Origin: Agrocybe praecox
Lineage: Eukaryota > Basidiomycota > Agaricomycetes > Agaricales > Agrocybaceae
DNA length: 25,728 nt
Assembly (NCBI GenBank): GCA_964017145.1
Contig: CAXHKQ010000316.1
Span: 1 to 25,728 of the forward strand
Direction of reading: 5' to 3'
A program made the position numbers and the translations under genes. Under the pieces are notes generated by a model. The model worked only from the letters and a program-made list of their open reading frames with translations, was not told where the DNA came from and ran no database searches. Below, in pieces: positions 9,558-22,817 of this stretch (positions are counted from its first letter, which is position 1; every line of letters begins with the position of its first letter).

Positions 9558-9563
9558 AATAAA
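9558..9563 (+). promoter_or_regulatory. Candidate polyadenylation signal AATAAA behind the intact RT gene
   Basis: It lies 282 bases behind the stop codon at 9276 and is the first AATAAA downstream. It has no clear GT-rich follow-up, so the call is weak. Confidence 0.3.
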
Positions 9564-10677
9564 ATCCACTTCAAACCCACGAATTGAAACACCTTTTACT
9601 GCACCTACCAGAAAATATCCACGATCGATGATCTCCATTCAACTGCACCGATGGAGACACCACCCCCTATCGCTCCAAACACCCACCATGTAGTAGCTCG
9701 AACCTCGTTCATCATCCACTAAAACTGACGAAACCGGCGTACATGCGTCGCGCATGGGCACGCATCCGCATCGCAACGCTAATAACACCATAGCATTTTA
9801 ACACGGCACTTATTAAAATACTTCGATAACGTACCAGGACTATGCGAGCAATACCTAAAATATACCGATAATGGCACTATTCTTATCACTCATATTAATC
9901 CAGCCAAGAAGCAAATCAGCACTGCATGTACTCATGTATCACTCGTAGCACTCATACCACACAGCATATATTAATGATAATCGTATCTACGAACATCAAA
10001 ATAACTAGCAACTCGCACCAATTGTGAGGATTGATCACTAAAGCACTTGCACTTATTATCGGTTATAATCTACCAATGATAACATCGATTACCTACAAAA
10101 ATTGTTTCAAAAATGCATTGATTATCAGAAAACCCATCAGGGACGAAATCAAAACTTGCTCATAAACCATACCATCGAATACGCAACGTGTACACACGCG
10201 AGCAAATACACAAAATACACAGGATCACAGAACTATACAACCGGAAAAAAACCCGACATCGAAACGCTTTTCAAATAATAGAACAGCCCTATCCGAACGA
10301 TGTCTAAATCACATCGCACCGATCAACTGAAGCAATATAATTAACACTTAGCACTTTGCGTAACACCCGCTGCATTCGCCCAGCATCGACAAATGTACCA
10401 ATTAACGTCGAAATTAGCACTAGTTACAACTTCAACACTAAATTTCTTGCATCCATCATCGGCGACACCCAACTATATATTTGCATTCAATATGTTTCTC
10501 AAACCCACACCGTCACTCGCTTCCCATGTCGATCACAGAACGGCCGAAACAATCGAATGCATGCCGTATGAATACATAAATTCACACACACGGACAAGCA
10601 TTCGAGCCATATTGCGACCGTTTTGAGTATTATGGTAGCGCAGACGCACACATGTACAACCACACCAACACTCGCGC

Positions 10678-10704
10678 GCACACACACACACACACACATA
10701 CATA
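10678..10704. repeat. CA microsatellite, second unit
   Basis: This is the same uninterrupted CA run as in the first unit, with identical length. Confidence 0.9.
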
Positions 10705-11514
10705 GCACATGCGCACACGCATGATTGTAATGATGATGATGATATCACTGAAAGCAACAGCGCCGTTCACGGTGATGACATTCGTCGCTACTGGCAGCGT
10801 CATCCTAGCAGACGGGGGGCTCACTGTTTTCACTTTTTTCTTTCTGACGTTGATGATAATGTCGACGATTCTGGGAACACCGGCGACGAACAATAACTCT
10901 ACTCGTAACTGTTTCTGTATTGGAACGGGAGGCTTCCATTTGTGGTTGCATAAACCGATACACGGACGCGAACTCGATCATAACTAATATAACGAAGAGA
11001 ACGATGGCCGACGCTAGACTGAAATTTGTTGGCAAACGATTTGCGTGGCAGCGGAAACCAAATCAGTGATACCACTCAAAAACTGTTTACATGCATAATA
11101 TTTTCCACTCACTAAGATAGAACTTACTCTTTCAACTAGCAAAGCACTTTGAACAAGCTTTCAAGCTTCCCTCACATAACCAATTACCCCACCAAATCGC
11201 TCTTTGAACATGCTTACGTTTTGAACTAGCTATCTAGCTTCTCCTCCCTCAATGAATTACCCCATCTCTCCGGACACACTTACGTTAACAAAAAAACAGC
11301 AGGCTATCTCCCTCTCAACGCTCGACACAAATGTCGTGCAACTTTCTCATCCGGGAAAAAGACCTATTGCGAAAAAACACACACACACACATGCACGCAC
11401 GCGCGTGGGAGAGCGAGGCGTAAGAAGCAATGTACATCGGCGTCTGTGCAATGAAACGCAGTACGCACTTACATTCGCAAACTGTACGCCGACGCATCAG
11501 CAGGCATAGCGCTG

Positions 11515-12902
11515 AACACGAATTTTCACACATCCGATCGTCCATTCCTTCCACCACCATCTCCAACTCACGGAAACCTGACCACGGAATTGATCAACCC
11601 TTACCCTACATTCGCCACATATTGCAGTTTGCCCACGGAACCAATACATGCTGCCCAACACCCACGAATCGTCCTCCGACTTCGATTAACTCTGATCGGT
11701 TTTGTTGCTGCGTCACGCACATCGTAAGTTGCATGTGAAAACTGTACTCCGTCGCTATAGCATCCATGGTTCCGAACGACATTTTTTCAACTATCCATAC
11801 GTCCGCCCGCCCTGCCTATAGCTGCAGCTCACCAATACGAAAACCCGCCCACAGAACTGAACAACGTCCGTCCTGCACCAACCCTGAACCAGCCTATGCT
11901 GCCCAGCTTTCGATGCACTCTCGACCCCCGACCTCGACCAGCTCTGACCAATTTTATTGGTTCACGCACATCGTAAGTTGCATTAGGAAACTGTACCTCG
12001 CATCAACAAACATGACTCCGAACGAGTTTTTTCCCCGCATGCTACTGCGAACGCTCGCTCCACCGATATGCTTCACTCACCCATACGAATAACTCACCCA
12101 CAGAACCGAACATCTCCTGCCCTACACTGACGACCTCTTGCATCATATCCATAAAAACAATCTATGCTGCCCAACACTCACCATACTCACGAGTCGACCT
12201 CCGACCTCCATCAACCATGACCGCTCTTGCTGCGTAACGCACATCAATCGAACAATACCTGCCGCACACTCGCGACCCCTTGCAGTTTGAACACGGAACC
12301 AGCCCATGCCGCCCTGCCATTACCATACACACTACTCGACCTTCGACCTCGATCAAATCTGACCGATTTTTATTGGAACACGCTCATCGTAAGTGTCATT
12401 ATCGCATTAGCTGGCCCTGAACGAATTTTTCTCGCGTAGCAGTGCGTTCGCTCACCCTATCGTCATATCCAACTCACCCAAACACGAAACCCGCCCACAG
12501 AATCGAACCACTTCTGCCTTGCTCTTGTTACACCCTGCTGTTGGCCTGCTGAACCAGCATATGCTGCACAATACCTACCACACTCACGACTCGACCTCCA
12601 ACCCAGACCTGCTCTGACCGGTTTCGCCGCATCACGCACGTCGTAAGTGCACTCTTACCCACAAACTGCACTGCACACATACGAAATACCCCGAACTTAC
12701 ACCACTTTTCGATCTATCCATAAAAATACCCAGCCCATCAACCGGCCAACTCACTCCGACTATAAAATATAGTCCTCTAACTCGAATGCTAGCGGGCACA
12801 AAGCCACGCACACCAACACCTATCGCCATAGCGCCAAACACTTCGAATCAATCTGTACTGTGCGACGGCTTTCTGGTCTGGTGCTCGGCGACTCGCGGTA
12901 AG
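11515..12902 (+). repeat. ~250-bp subrepeats upstream of the second promoter
   Basis: The anchors ATGCTGCC or ATGCCGCC lie at 11648, 11896, 12164, 12306 and 12561, the same spacing as in the first unit, with no base difference seen. The series again ends at the splice donor (12898). Confidence 0.72.
12761..12771 (+). promoter_or_regulatory. TATA box, predicted promoter of the RT gene at 14801
   Basis: TATAAAATATA stands 137 bases ahead of the donor at 12898 and is identical to the first unit. Confidence 0.5.
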
Positions 12903-14793
12903 TCTGTTTCTTTTTACTTTTTATTCTTTTTATTATCTGTCATTATATATCATGCAAATTCAGCGTTCCATACTATTGCCTTCAAGTGCATAAGCCGATC
13001 GTCCGATTATAAATTAACGTACTACCAATAAAATCACAACCATAGACCGTACTATTTCATTAGCGTTCTATGTACATATGCTGACACACACTTGCACGTT
13101 TTTGCTTTACGTTACAACCCGCGTTTTTCGATCAATGGGCATGCATAAATCACTCCGATACAATAAATAATAAACGATAAATACGTGCACACATTGCCAA
13201 TGCACTAGGAGTTTTCGGCCGTGAATCACAAAATCACTGCCATACACAAAACACCCCACAAGCACAAACATCATACTCTAGCACGCTCGTCACCGAAGGT
13301 GACACCCACGAAACACTCTGTTCCCACAGTCTCAGTGCTGCCCGTCATTCTTAGCACTGGCTGAGGAGGGATTGGAATGCACGGGAACCGAAACTGTCTC
13401 TTTCACTCGAATCACGCCAACCCCCATACCGGCAATCACACTGTTGATGATTCAAAATAACACCAAAACAAACCTAATAACACTACACCAGAAGCAGCAA
13501 TCAGAACGCAACATTAACATCAACCATTTCCATTTGCATTTACAATGAAATTGCATAATATTGTAGTCATTTTATAATATATATTTTTGCACATGAATAT
13601 TGCATATTTTCCCCAAATAACGCAATTTTAGCAGCACCGTGATCACCCAGCACCGACCACCGAGAGAAACGCACAGTACACACTTATCTTATGCGAACGT
13701 ACAATACGCGTTTAACATATACATGCCTATAGCATGTTGTCGTAGGTCAGCTCCGTTCACGAGCACGACCACCGCGAACCATCTAATACATGCGCAACCG
13801 ATGCGCGCCCATAGTGTACTAGCATGTAACACTAGTGACACGTCGCGAGAATAAAACGAATTAGCATATATCCAAACATAAATCCGAAAAATTATTTCAT
13901 CATCATCAGTACGTTTCACAATTAAATCTTTGAAGTCATAGGTGACGCTTACCTATACCGATAAAAAAACTTGGTGAAATATTTTAATAAATCGCGCACA
14001 GTTTCCACACGTACAGGAAACAATTAGTTAAAACATACAGAAAAACACCCTCGCACGCACACCAAAACACATACCCACGCACACCCAACAACCAAACCAT
14101 CATACATTACCAACCGCTATCTTGATCCAGCATGTATACTCGTAACCATTACGGAAAAAAACGTCAAATACATCTTGCACATCTTTAATCACCTTTTGCG
14201 ATCTATTTTTATGCTTACACACGCAACATTCTTTTGAATAGTGGCTTAACGCGTTTTCGGGGTCGCTGTCATTAGACCATCCAAACATACGGCATACTTT
14301 TGATGACACCTACAGACCACCCGTGGTCGTGGCAATTCGCGGCCCAACCAAATTAATTGACTCCTCCGAGTGAAGGTTAACGACATGCACGTGGCATCTG
14401 CTCTGCATTAGTTGACTTCTAACCGAGCTACCCCGCACAAAGGAACCACGGCACACAATAATTCCAATGCATTGTACATTGACCTAAGACATCCAAAACA
14501 ACTAACTCAACAATAACAGCTGCCATCCAATGGTATATGTGTGTGAATGCAAAATATGATCACCATATTCAAAACATTAAATGGAAAATTATAACTAAAA
14601 CCTTTATAAGCATACCTTTCGATCCATTATAGTCATCATACACATTTTTTCAAATCCATTAATAATCATCACCCACATATCAACCTTCATCTACTACCAA
14701 AATTATCACATACAAGCAAAAATGCCTAGCACATTCAACCTATTACCAAATCACGGTAATAAACCAGATTTTCCATTCTTATTCTATTTTCAG
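12898..14793 (+). other. Predicted 5' leader intron, second unit
   Basis: Donor GTAAGT is at 12898 and acceptor TTTTCAG ends at 14793. The length is 1,896 bp, with small compensating insertions and deletions after 13584. It contains the second hammerhead. Both splice sites are unharmed although the indel cluster spans the acceptor side. Confidence 0.68.
13326..13397 (+). ncRNA. Hammerhead self-cleaving ribozyme (copy 2)
   Basis: All core positions and helices are identical to the copy at 4869. Predicted cleavage lies between 13331 and 13332, exactly 8,457 nt after the first site, so an RNA spanning both would yield one unit-length monomer that contains the intact RT ORF. It lies just ahead of the indel-rich stretch and is not affected by it. 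Confidence 0.88.
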
Positions 14794-15468
14794 AGTCACC
14801 ATGACATTGACACCATCGACCTCACGGGCGATGACAGTGACGATGATATAGCTAACATACCGCAACCATTTTTACACAAATTACACCTCAACTCGACGCC
14901 ATCCGACAAGCACGCACACAACAGACACAGACCAATGGGGTCGACATTCACCCTACACTCCCTCACATACGTCGATACAACACACGTTCACAAACCCGGC
15001 GAATACCCCAACACACACTCATCTCGTGGAGACACACTAACACTAGACGCAAGAAAACACAAACACCAGAATTTTTCAAAACTTCTGAAAAACGCAAGGA
15101 ATGTGCGCGATTAACATAGGAGGATTGGCAATCCCTAAATACGTTTTAAACTGCAGCCGCACTAGGACCCAAGTTCGCGTATCCTACCTACACCAAAATC
15201 CAACCAGAACACATTTTGGGAGCCCATACGGCATCAACCAACTCACACAGTGCATCGAAAATGACAGGCAGAAGAAGGAAATACACAGACAACTCAGGCT
15301 AACACTATCATCCACCCTCGAGGGACTACGAAATCACAGATCACCACGCACCCCAGACCCAATCGTTCGCAAACTAAAAACATCTTTACGAAGTGCAAGC
15401 GCTTCCTGCACAACAACCCGAACGTAATAATCTGCAACAGCGACAAGGGCAACGTAGGAATTGGAATT
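13584..15468. other. Sharply bounded cluster of small indels relative to the other units
   Basis: Compared with 5127-7011, this stretch has about two dozen differences. Most are one-base gains or losses in short runs, for example an extra T at 13584-13588, a lost C near 15231, an extra A near 15150 and a 6-base duplication at 15457-15468. Outside it the unit shows no difference from the first unit. The gains and losses sum to zero. This pattern fits uncorrected long-read sequence at an assembly seam better than biological decay, which would be expected to include more substitutions and no sharp edges. Confidence 0.75.
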
Positions 15469-17733
15469 GTATGCCCCAAATCTTTTGTGGAAGGAAAACG
15501 CGACACACATTTAGCCGACTCTATCGAACAGGGCATTTATGCGAAAATAATGTCAGCTCAAGACGAAATAGGGAAACTTGAATTTCTAAAATCACTTTTT
15601 TGCCGTACCGAAACCGACTACCTCGACCTCATCACGAGGATGAATTACTATCTTGTAGGAGGGTATCGCCTCGCTATAGAAACCGACACTTTCAACACCC
15701 GAAACACTGGTAGAAAAAACCGAAACGGACTCACCTACGAGACCATTAGGACCAACGGCACCGTACACATTCGCGGCGACCCCGCACTAGGATACCCCGG
15801 ATTCAGGAAACACAAGTTCAAAGCTGAAGCCTACAGTCTGGCAAAGCTATATGTGTCCATTAAGGTTCACAAAGACGTCTCCTACCCAGTTCGCCCAATT
15901 ATATCAGCGCCATCAGCAATTGGATCGGACTTAGAAGAGTGGATGCAAGTTAAACTAGATCAAATTGTATCGCCCCGTAACGTCAGCAACTCATTCGATT
16001 CCCTCATGAATAACTTTGGCTTCGTGGCAAACAACTCCGATATGGTCTTGGATGGCATCAAGCAGTTTGGCCTACAACGCGGACACAGACTGGTTTCCCT
16101 AGATTTCGTATCTATGTACACAAACATAGACCGAAACCAGGTTAAGTCCGCCATACTAGAAAATTACCACCTTATAAACAAAATCACATCCATGCCAAAA
16201 ACCCTCTTCATCGAAGCCCTCGAATTTTTGTTGCATCGCAACGCGTACTTTTCCGCAGGCGGAGACATTTTCTTCCAACAAAAAGGACTACCTATGGGTG
16301 GAAAGCTCTCCAAAACTCTATCGGAACTGGTCACTGCCACAGCCACTGTTAAAGCAATTCGAGACGCGCGTGCACGTGGGTTTAGCTTTTCATTTCTTTA
16401 CAAATACGTCGACGATTATATTGTAGGTATGTGTGAGGACCATCTGCCCTCTAGCAAGACCCTAAACGCTTTGGAACGCATTTTTGAGGAACATATTCCT
16501 GGAATGCGAGTCACCTCTGAAGTGGAGACGTGCATTGACAACTCATGGCAACTCAAATTCTTAGAGTTCACGACGATTCGAGCCTCACTCACCGATCAGA
16601 AAATTGAGACTCGATGGTCTCGACAAAAATACGCATCAACTCGATTTGTCAACGCCTTCACCCACATTCCAATAGGCCAGAAAGAAAGCGCGATTAGGGA
16701 ACTACTATCCAAAGCTTTGAGATACTCAACACCAGATATGCAGGAAATTGCGCTCGCCGACGCCGTGAGGCTTCTTGAAATCAACGGCTACACCACAAAC
16801 ACGATCACAACCACACTACACACGATGCCCTTGTACACAGACCTGGAGAACCGCACACGACAAACACACACAGAACCGCTCCCAACACCGCACACCGCAC
16901 ACGCACACACAAACGGAAACCACAAGCACCGTGGCAATTTCACATGCGAGGTTTGTGGCAGAATCGTCCGTTCTCGCAATACTAGCGACAAACGATGCCG
17001 CACCTGCTCGACGTCGACCGGGCCAACCGCTCCACTTGCATTGGCGCTGACTGGGACGCGAACCGAAGCAGCGATCGGAACCACGAACGCAGAAGCGCAA
17101 GTGCGCGCAATCGCACGATCCAATATCAACGTGAGGAAGGCGCTGAAACGGACAGCCTATTCGTCCGAGTTCGACAACACACTCGGAAAGAGGCTCATGC
17201 TCGGTCCCAACACCACTCCACGACACTTCACCCCAATGGACCGCCTGCGCCCCAAAGTCTCGGAATACACACCGCAATACATCCAGATTCCTCCGATCAA
17301 GGGGCTGGACGCGCATTTGAACGGGGTCTTGCAGCGATGGGAGATCGACACCAAATTCGCGGCGGCGGCCTCGGACAATGGATTCTTCAAGAAAATCAAG
17401 GACCCAATGCCGACCATATTCGACAGCATGGTGACGTTTACCCTGAGGTGTAGGACTTGCCAATCGAACATTCTCTTCAACGCAACAGATCGTTCGGTCG
17501 TGAATGAAATGGCACGATGCGCGAAAGCACACGCACCGGACCACGAACTGGTGTACAACTCGGCACACATCATCGCGAGATACCCAACCCGCGCCCGAGC
17601 CCACATTGGTTTGGACATCCTCCAGAAGATCAACGATCACCTAGAAAACCCAGCCACCTCCATCTTGGACAAGGAATGGCGTGACATCATACCCCTCCTG
17701 ACCAATTGTAATTCTAACGATATCGAGCCATAA
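14801..17733 (+). pseudogene. Penelope-like reverse transcriptase with frameshifts in its 5' third (possibly sequencing error)
   Basis: The start codon at 14801 and its context match the intact gene, but a base is missing three codons in. More indels follow near 14865, 14901, 14937, 15085, 15103, 15150, 15231 and 15378. From about 15380 the frame is clean to the TAA at 17733, with one in-frame 6-base duplication at 15457-15468 just behind the DKGN motif. From 15469 on, the RT core (including YVDD), the thumb and both C-terminal Cys clusters show no difference from the intact copy that I can find by eye. As written, the protein would lack its N-terminal third. Because the damage is confined to the indel cluster and the rest is perfect, I suspect the real gene is intact and the breaks are errors in the assembly. 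A truly broken copy remains possible. Confidence 0.85.
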
Positions 17734-18014
17734 TAATCAGTAACACGTACACTCTGTTTAATATGCGGGTTTTTTTCGTCTTTTATTTCCGCAATTCACC
17801 AAACAGCAAACCACCGGAACATTGAAATTCCCCAATAACACCAGAAATCACAATGGAAATCCTTGTGGTGTGCACGTACTAAAACACTTACACTTGCAAA
17901 GGCTGGAGGCTATCTTATTCACTCTAAACACCGCAAATCATAATATATTATTAAACACACTCATAATGACCGAAATTGAAAAACTTTTTGCCATAAGCTC
18001 GATCTCATAACATC

Positions 18015-18020
18015 AATAAA
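18015..18020 (+). promoter_or_regulatory. Candidate polyadenylation signal AATAAA behind the second RT gene
   Basis: It lies 282 bases behind the stop at 17733, as in the other units. Use is unproven. Confidence 0.3.
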
Positions 18021-19130
18021 ATCCACTTCAAACCCACGAATTGAAACACTTTTTACTGCACCTACCAGAAAATATCCACGATCGATGATCTCCATTCAAC
18101 TGCACCGATGGAGACACCACCCCCTATCGCTCCAAACACCCACCATGTAGTAGCTCGAACCTCGTTCACCATCCACTAAAACTGACGAAACCGGCGTACA
18201 TGCGTCGCGCATGGGCACGCATCCGCATCGCAACGCTAATAACACCATAGCATTTTAACACGGCACTTATTAAAATACTTCGATAACGTACCAGGACTAT
18301 GCGAGCAATACCTAAAATATACCGATAATGGCACTATTCTTATCACTCATATTAATCCAGCCAAGAAGCAAATCAGCACTGCATGTATTCATGTATCACT
18401 CGTAGCACTCATACCACACAGCATATATTAATGATAATCGTATCTACGAACATCAAAATAACTAGCAACTCGCACCAATTGTGAGGATTGATCACTAAAG
18501 CACTTGCACTTATTATCGGTTATAATCTACCAATGATAACATCGATTACCTAAAAATGTTTTCAAAAATGCATTGATTATCAGAAAACCCATCAGAGACG
18601 AAATCAAAACTTGCTCATAAACCATACCATCGAATACGCAACGTGTACACACGCGAGCAAATACACAAAATACACAAGATCACAGAACTATACAACCGAA
18701 AAAAACCCGACATCGAAACGCTTTTCAAATAATAGAACAGCCCTATCCGAACGATGTCTAAATCACAGCGCACCGATCAACTGAAGCAATATAATTAACA
18801 CTTAGCACTTTGCGTAACACCCGCTGCATTCACCCAGCATCGACAAATGTACCAATTAACGTCGAAATTAGCACTAATTACAACTTCAACACTAAATTTC
18901 TTGCATCCATCATCGGCGACACCCAACTATATATTTGCATTCAATATGTTTCTCAAACCCACACCGTCACTCGCTTCCCATGTCGATCACAGAACGGCCG
19001 AAACAATCGAATGCATGCCGTATGAATACATAAATTCACACACACGGACAAGCATTCGAGCCATATTGCGACCGTTTTGAGTATTATGGTAGCGCAGACG
19101 CACACATGTACAACCACACCAACACTCGCG

Positions 19131-19158
19131 CGCACACGCGCACACACACACATACATA
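19131..19158. repeat. Interrupted CA microsatellite, third unit
   Basis: The CA run is broken by CGCG and shorter than in the other two units. Confidence 0.85.
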
Positions 19159-19968
19159 GCACATGCGCACACGCATGATTGTAATGATGATGATGATATC
19201 ACTGAAAGCAACAGCGCCGTTCACGGTAATGACATTCGTCGCTACTGGCAGCGTCATCCTAGCAGACGGGGGGCTCACTGTTTTCACTTTTTTCTTTCTG
19301 ACGTTGATGATAATGTCGACGATTCTGGGAACACCGGCGACGAACAATAACTCTACTCGTAACTGTTTCTGTATTGGAACGGGAGGCTTCCATTTGTGGT
19401 TGCATAAACCGATACACGGACGCGAACTCGATCATAACTAATATAACGAAGAGAACGATGGCCGACGCTAGACTGAAATTTGTTGGCAAACGATTTGAGT
19501 GGCAGCGGAAACCAAATCAGTGATACCACTCAAAAACTGTTTACATGCATAATATTTTCCACTCACTAAGATAAAACTTACTCTTTCAACTAGCAAAGCA
19601 CTTTGAACAAGCTTTCAAGCTTCCCTCACATAACCAATTACCCCACCAAATCGCTCTTTGAACATGCTTACGTTTTGAACTAGCTATCTAGCTTCTCCTC
19701 CCTCAATGAATTACCCCATCTCTCCGGACACACTTACGTTAACAAAAAAACAGCAGGCTATCCCCCTCTCAACGCTCGACACAAATGTCGTGCAACTTTC
19801 TCATCCGGGAAAAAGACCTATTGCGAAAAAACACACACACACACATGCACGCACGCGCGTGGGAGAGCGAGGCGTAAGAAGCAATGTACATCGGCGTCTG
19901 TGCAATGAAACGCAGTACGCACTTACATTCGCAAACTGTACGCCGACGCATCAGCAGGCATAGCGCTG

Positions 19969-21356
19969 AACACGAATTTTCACACATCCGATCGTCCATT
20001 CCTTCCACCACCATCTCCAACTCACGGAAACCTGACCACGGAATTGATCAACCCTTACCCTACATTCGCCACATATTGCAGTTTGCCCACGGAACCAATT
20101 CATGCTGCCCAACACCCACGAATCGTCCTCCGACTTCGATTAACTCTGATCGGTTTTGTTGCTGCGTCACGCACATCGTAAGTTGCATGTGAAAACTGTA
20201 CTCCGTCGCTATAGCATCCATGGTTCCGAACGACATTTTTTCAACTATCCATACGTCCGCTCGCCCTGCCTATAGCTGCAGCTCACCAATACGAAAACCC
20301 GCCCACAGAACTGAACAACGTCCGTCCTGCACCAACCCTGAACCAGCCTATGCTGCCCAGCTTTCGATGCACTCTCGACCCCCGACCTCGACCAGCTCTG
20401 ACCAATTTTATTGGTTCACGCACATCGTAAGTTGCATTAGGAAACTGTACCTCGCATCAACAAACATGACTCCGAACGAGTTTTTTCCCCGCATGCTACT
20501 GCGAACGCTCGCTCCACCGATATACTTCACTCACCCATACGAATAACTCACCCACAGAACCGAACATCTCCTGCCCTACACTGACGACCCCTTGCATCAT
20601 ATCCATAAAAACAATCTATGCTGCCCAACACTCACCATACTCACGAGTCGACCTCCGACCTCCATCAACCATGACCGCTCTTGCTGCGTAACGCACATCA
20701 ATCGAACAATACCTGCCGCACACTCGCGACCCCTTGCAGTTTGAACACGGAACCAGTCCATGCCGCCCTGCCATTACCATACACACTACTCGACCTTCGA
20801 CCTCGATCAAATCTGACCGATTTTTATTGGAACACGCTCATCGTAAGTGTCATCATCACATTAGCTGGCCCTGAACGAATTTTTCTCGCGTAGCAGTGCG
20901 TTCGCTCACCCTATCGTCATATCCAACTCACCCAAACACGAAACCCGCCCACAGAATCGAACCACTTCTGCCTTGCTCTTGTTACACCCTGCTGTTGGCC
21001 TGCTGAACCAGTATATGCTGCACAATACCTACCACACTCACGACTCGACCTCCAACCCAGACCTGCTCTGACCGGTTTCGCCGCATCACGCACGTCGTAA
21101 GTGCACTCTTACCCACAAACTGCACTGCACACATACGAAATACCCCGAACTTACACCACTTTTCGATCTATCCATAAAAATACCCAGCCCATCAACCGGC
21201 CAACTCACTCCGACTATAAAATATAGTCCTCTAACTCGAATGCTAGCGGGCACAAAGCCACGCACACCAACACCTATCGCCATAGCGCCAAACACTTCGA
21301 ATCAATCTGTACTGTGCGACGGCTTTCTGGTCTGGTGCTCGGCGACTCGCGGTAAG
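19969..21356 (+). repeat. ~250-bp subrepeats upstream of the third promoter
   Basis: The order and spacing are the same as at 3058-4445, with a handful of substitutions (for example near 20100, 20262, 20523, 20757 and 20853). The GTAAGT motifs inside the repeats are unchanged. Confidence 0.7.
21215..21225 (+). promoter_or_regulatory. TATA box, predicted promoter of the RT gene at 24703
   Basis: TATAAAATATA is unchanged although the surrounding unit has diverged slightly. The donor follows at 21352. Confidence 0.5.
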
Positions 21357-21371
21357 TCTGTTTCTTTTTAC

Positions 21372-22817
21372 TTTTTATTCTTTTTATTATCTGTCATTAT
21401 ATATCATGCAAATTCAGCGTTCCATACTATTGCCTTCAAGTGCATAAGCCGATCGTCCGATTATAAATTAACGTACTACCAATAAAATCACAACCATACG
21501 CAGACCGTACTATTTCATTAGCGTTCTATGTACATATGCTGACACACACTTGCACGTTTTTGCTCTACGTTACAACCCGCGTTTTTCGATCAATGGGCAT
21601 GCATAAATCACTCCGATACAATAAATAATAAACGATAAATACGTGCACACATTGCCAATGCACTAGGAGTTTTCGGCCGTGAATCACAAAATCACTGCCA
21701 TACACAAAACACCCCACAAGCACAAACATCATACTCTAGCACGCTCGTCACCGAAGGTGACACCCACGAAACACTCTGTTCCCACAGTCTCAGTGCTGCC
21801 CGTCATTCTTAGCACTGGCTGAGGAGGGATTGGAATGCACGGGAACCGAAACTGTCTCTTTCACTCGAATCACGCCAACCCCCATACCGGCAATCACACT
21901 GTTGATGATTCAAAATAACACCAAAACAAACCTAATAACACTACACCAGAAACAGCAATCAGAACGCAACATTAACATCAACCATTTCCATTTGCATTTA
22001 CAATGAAATTGCATAATATTGTAGTCATTTTATAATATATATTTTGCACATGAATATTGCATATTTCCCCAAATAACGCAATTTTAGCAGCACCGTGATC
22101 ACCCAGCACCGACCACCGAGAGAAACGCACAGTACACACTTATCTTATGCGAACGTACAATACGCGTTTAACATATACTTGCCTATAGCATGTTGTCGTA
22201 GGTCAGCTTCCGTTCACGAGCACGACCACCGCGAACCATTCTAATACATGCGCAACCGATGCGCGCCCATAGTGTACTAGCATGTAACACTAGTGACACG
22301 TCGCGAGAATAAAACGAATTAGCATATATCCAAACATAAATCCGAAAAATTATTTCATCATCATCAGTACGTTTCACAATTAAATCTTTGAAGTCATAGG
22401 TGACGCTTACCTATACCGATAAAAAAACTTGGTGAAATATTTTAATAAATCGCGCACAGTTTCCACACGTACAGGAAACAATTAGTTAAAACATACAGAA
22501 AAACACCCGCACGCACACCAAAACACATATACGCACCACACCCAACAACCAAACCATCATACATTACCAACCACTATCTTGATCCAGCATGTATACTCGT
22601 AACCATTACGGAAAAAAAAAACGTCAAATACATCTTGCACATCTTTAATCACCTTTTGCGATCTATTTTTATGCTTACACACGCAACATTCTTTTGAATA
22701 GTGGCTTAACGCGTTTTCGGGGTCGCTGTCATTAGACCATCCCAACATACGGCATACTTTTGATGACACCTACAGACCACCCGTGGTCGTGGCCAATTCG
22801 CGCCCAACCAAATTAAT
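21372..22817 (+). repeat. Intronic tandem duplication, first copy
   Basis: This copy runs from the T-rich tract just behind the splice donor to the AATTAATT near 22811-22818. There the sequence jumps back to the T-rich tract instead of going on to GACTCCTCC as in the other units. The junction lies in a T run, so short homology may have mediated it. The copy carries a complete hammerhead at 21784. Confidence 0.9.
21784..21855 (+). ncRNA. Hammerhead self-cleaving ribozyme (copy 3)
   Basis: Core and helices are identical to copy 1. Predicted cleavage lies between 21789 and 21790, 8,458 nt behind that of copy 2. It sits in the first copy of the intronic duplication. Confidence 0.88.

Larger units (their letters stand above)
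9277..11514. other. AC-rich spacer, second unit
   Basis: This stretch is base-for-base the same as 820-3057 as far as I can compare by eye, including its microsatellites and AATAAA. I see no gene in it. Confidence 0.7.
17734..19968. other. AC-rich spacer, third unit, with scattered substitutions
   Basis: This is the same content as 820-3057 but with about a dozen substitutions and small indels. Examples are a C to T at 18046, a 3-base net loss near 18555, and changes at 18595, 18674 and 18830. It shows the array is not made of perfect copies throughout. I see no gene. Confidence 0.7.

Noticed and set aside
15487..17733. A shorter RT of 748 codons with its own start at 15487
   Set aside because: The first codon there is GTG and lies inside the RT region; the true start is homologous to 14801, and the short frame is only what remains behind the indel cluster.
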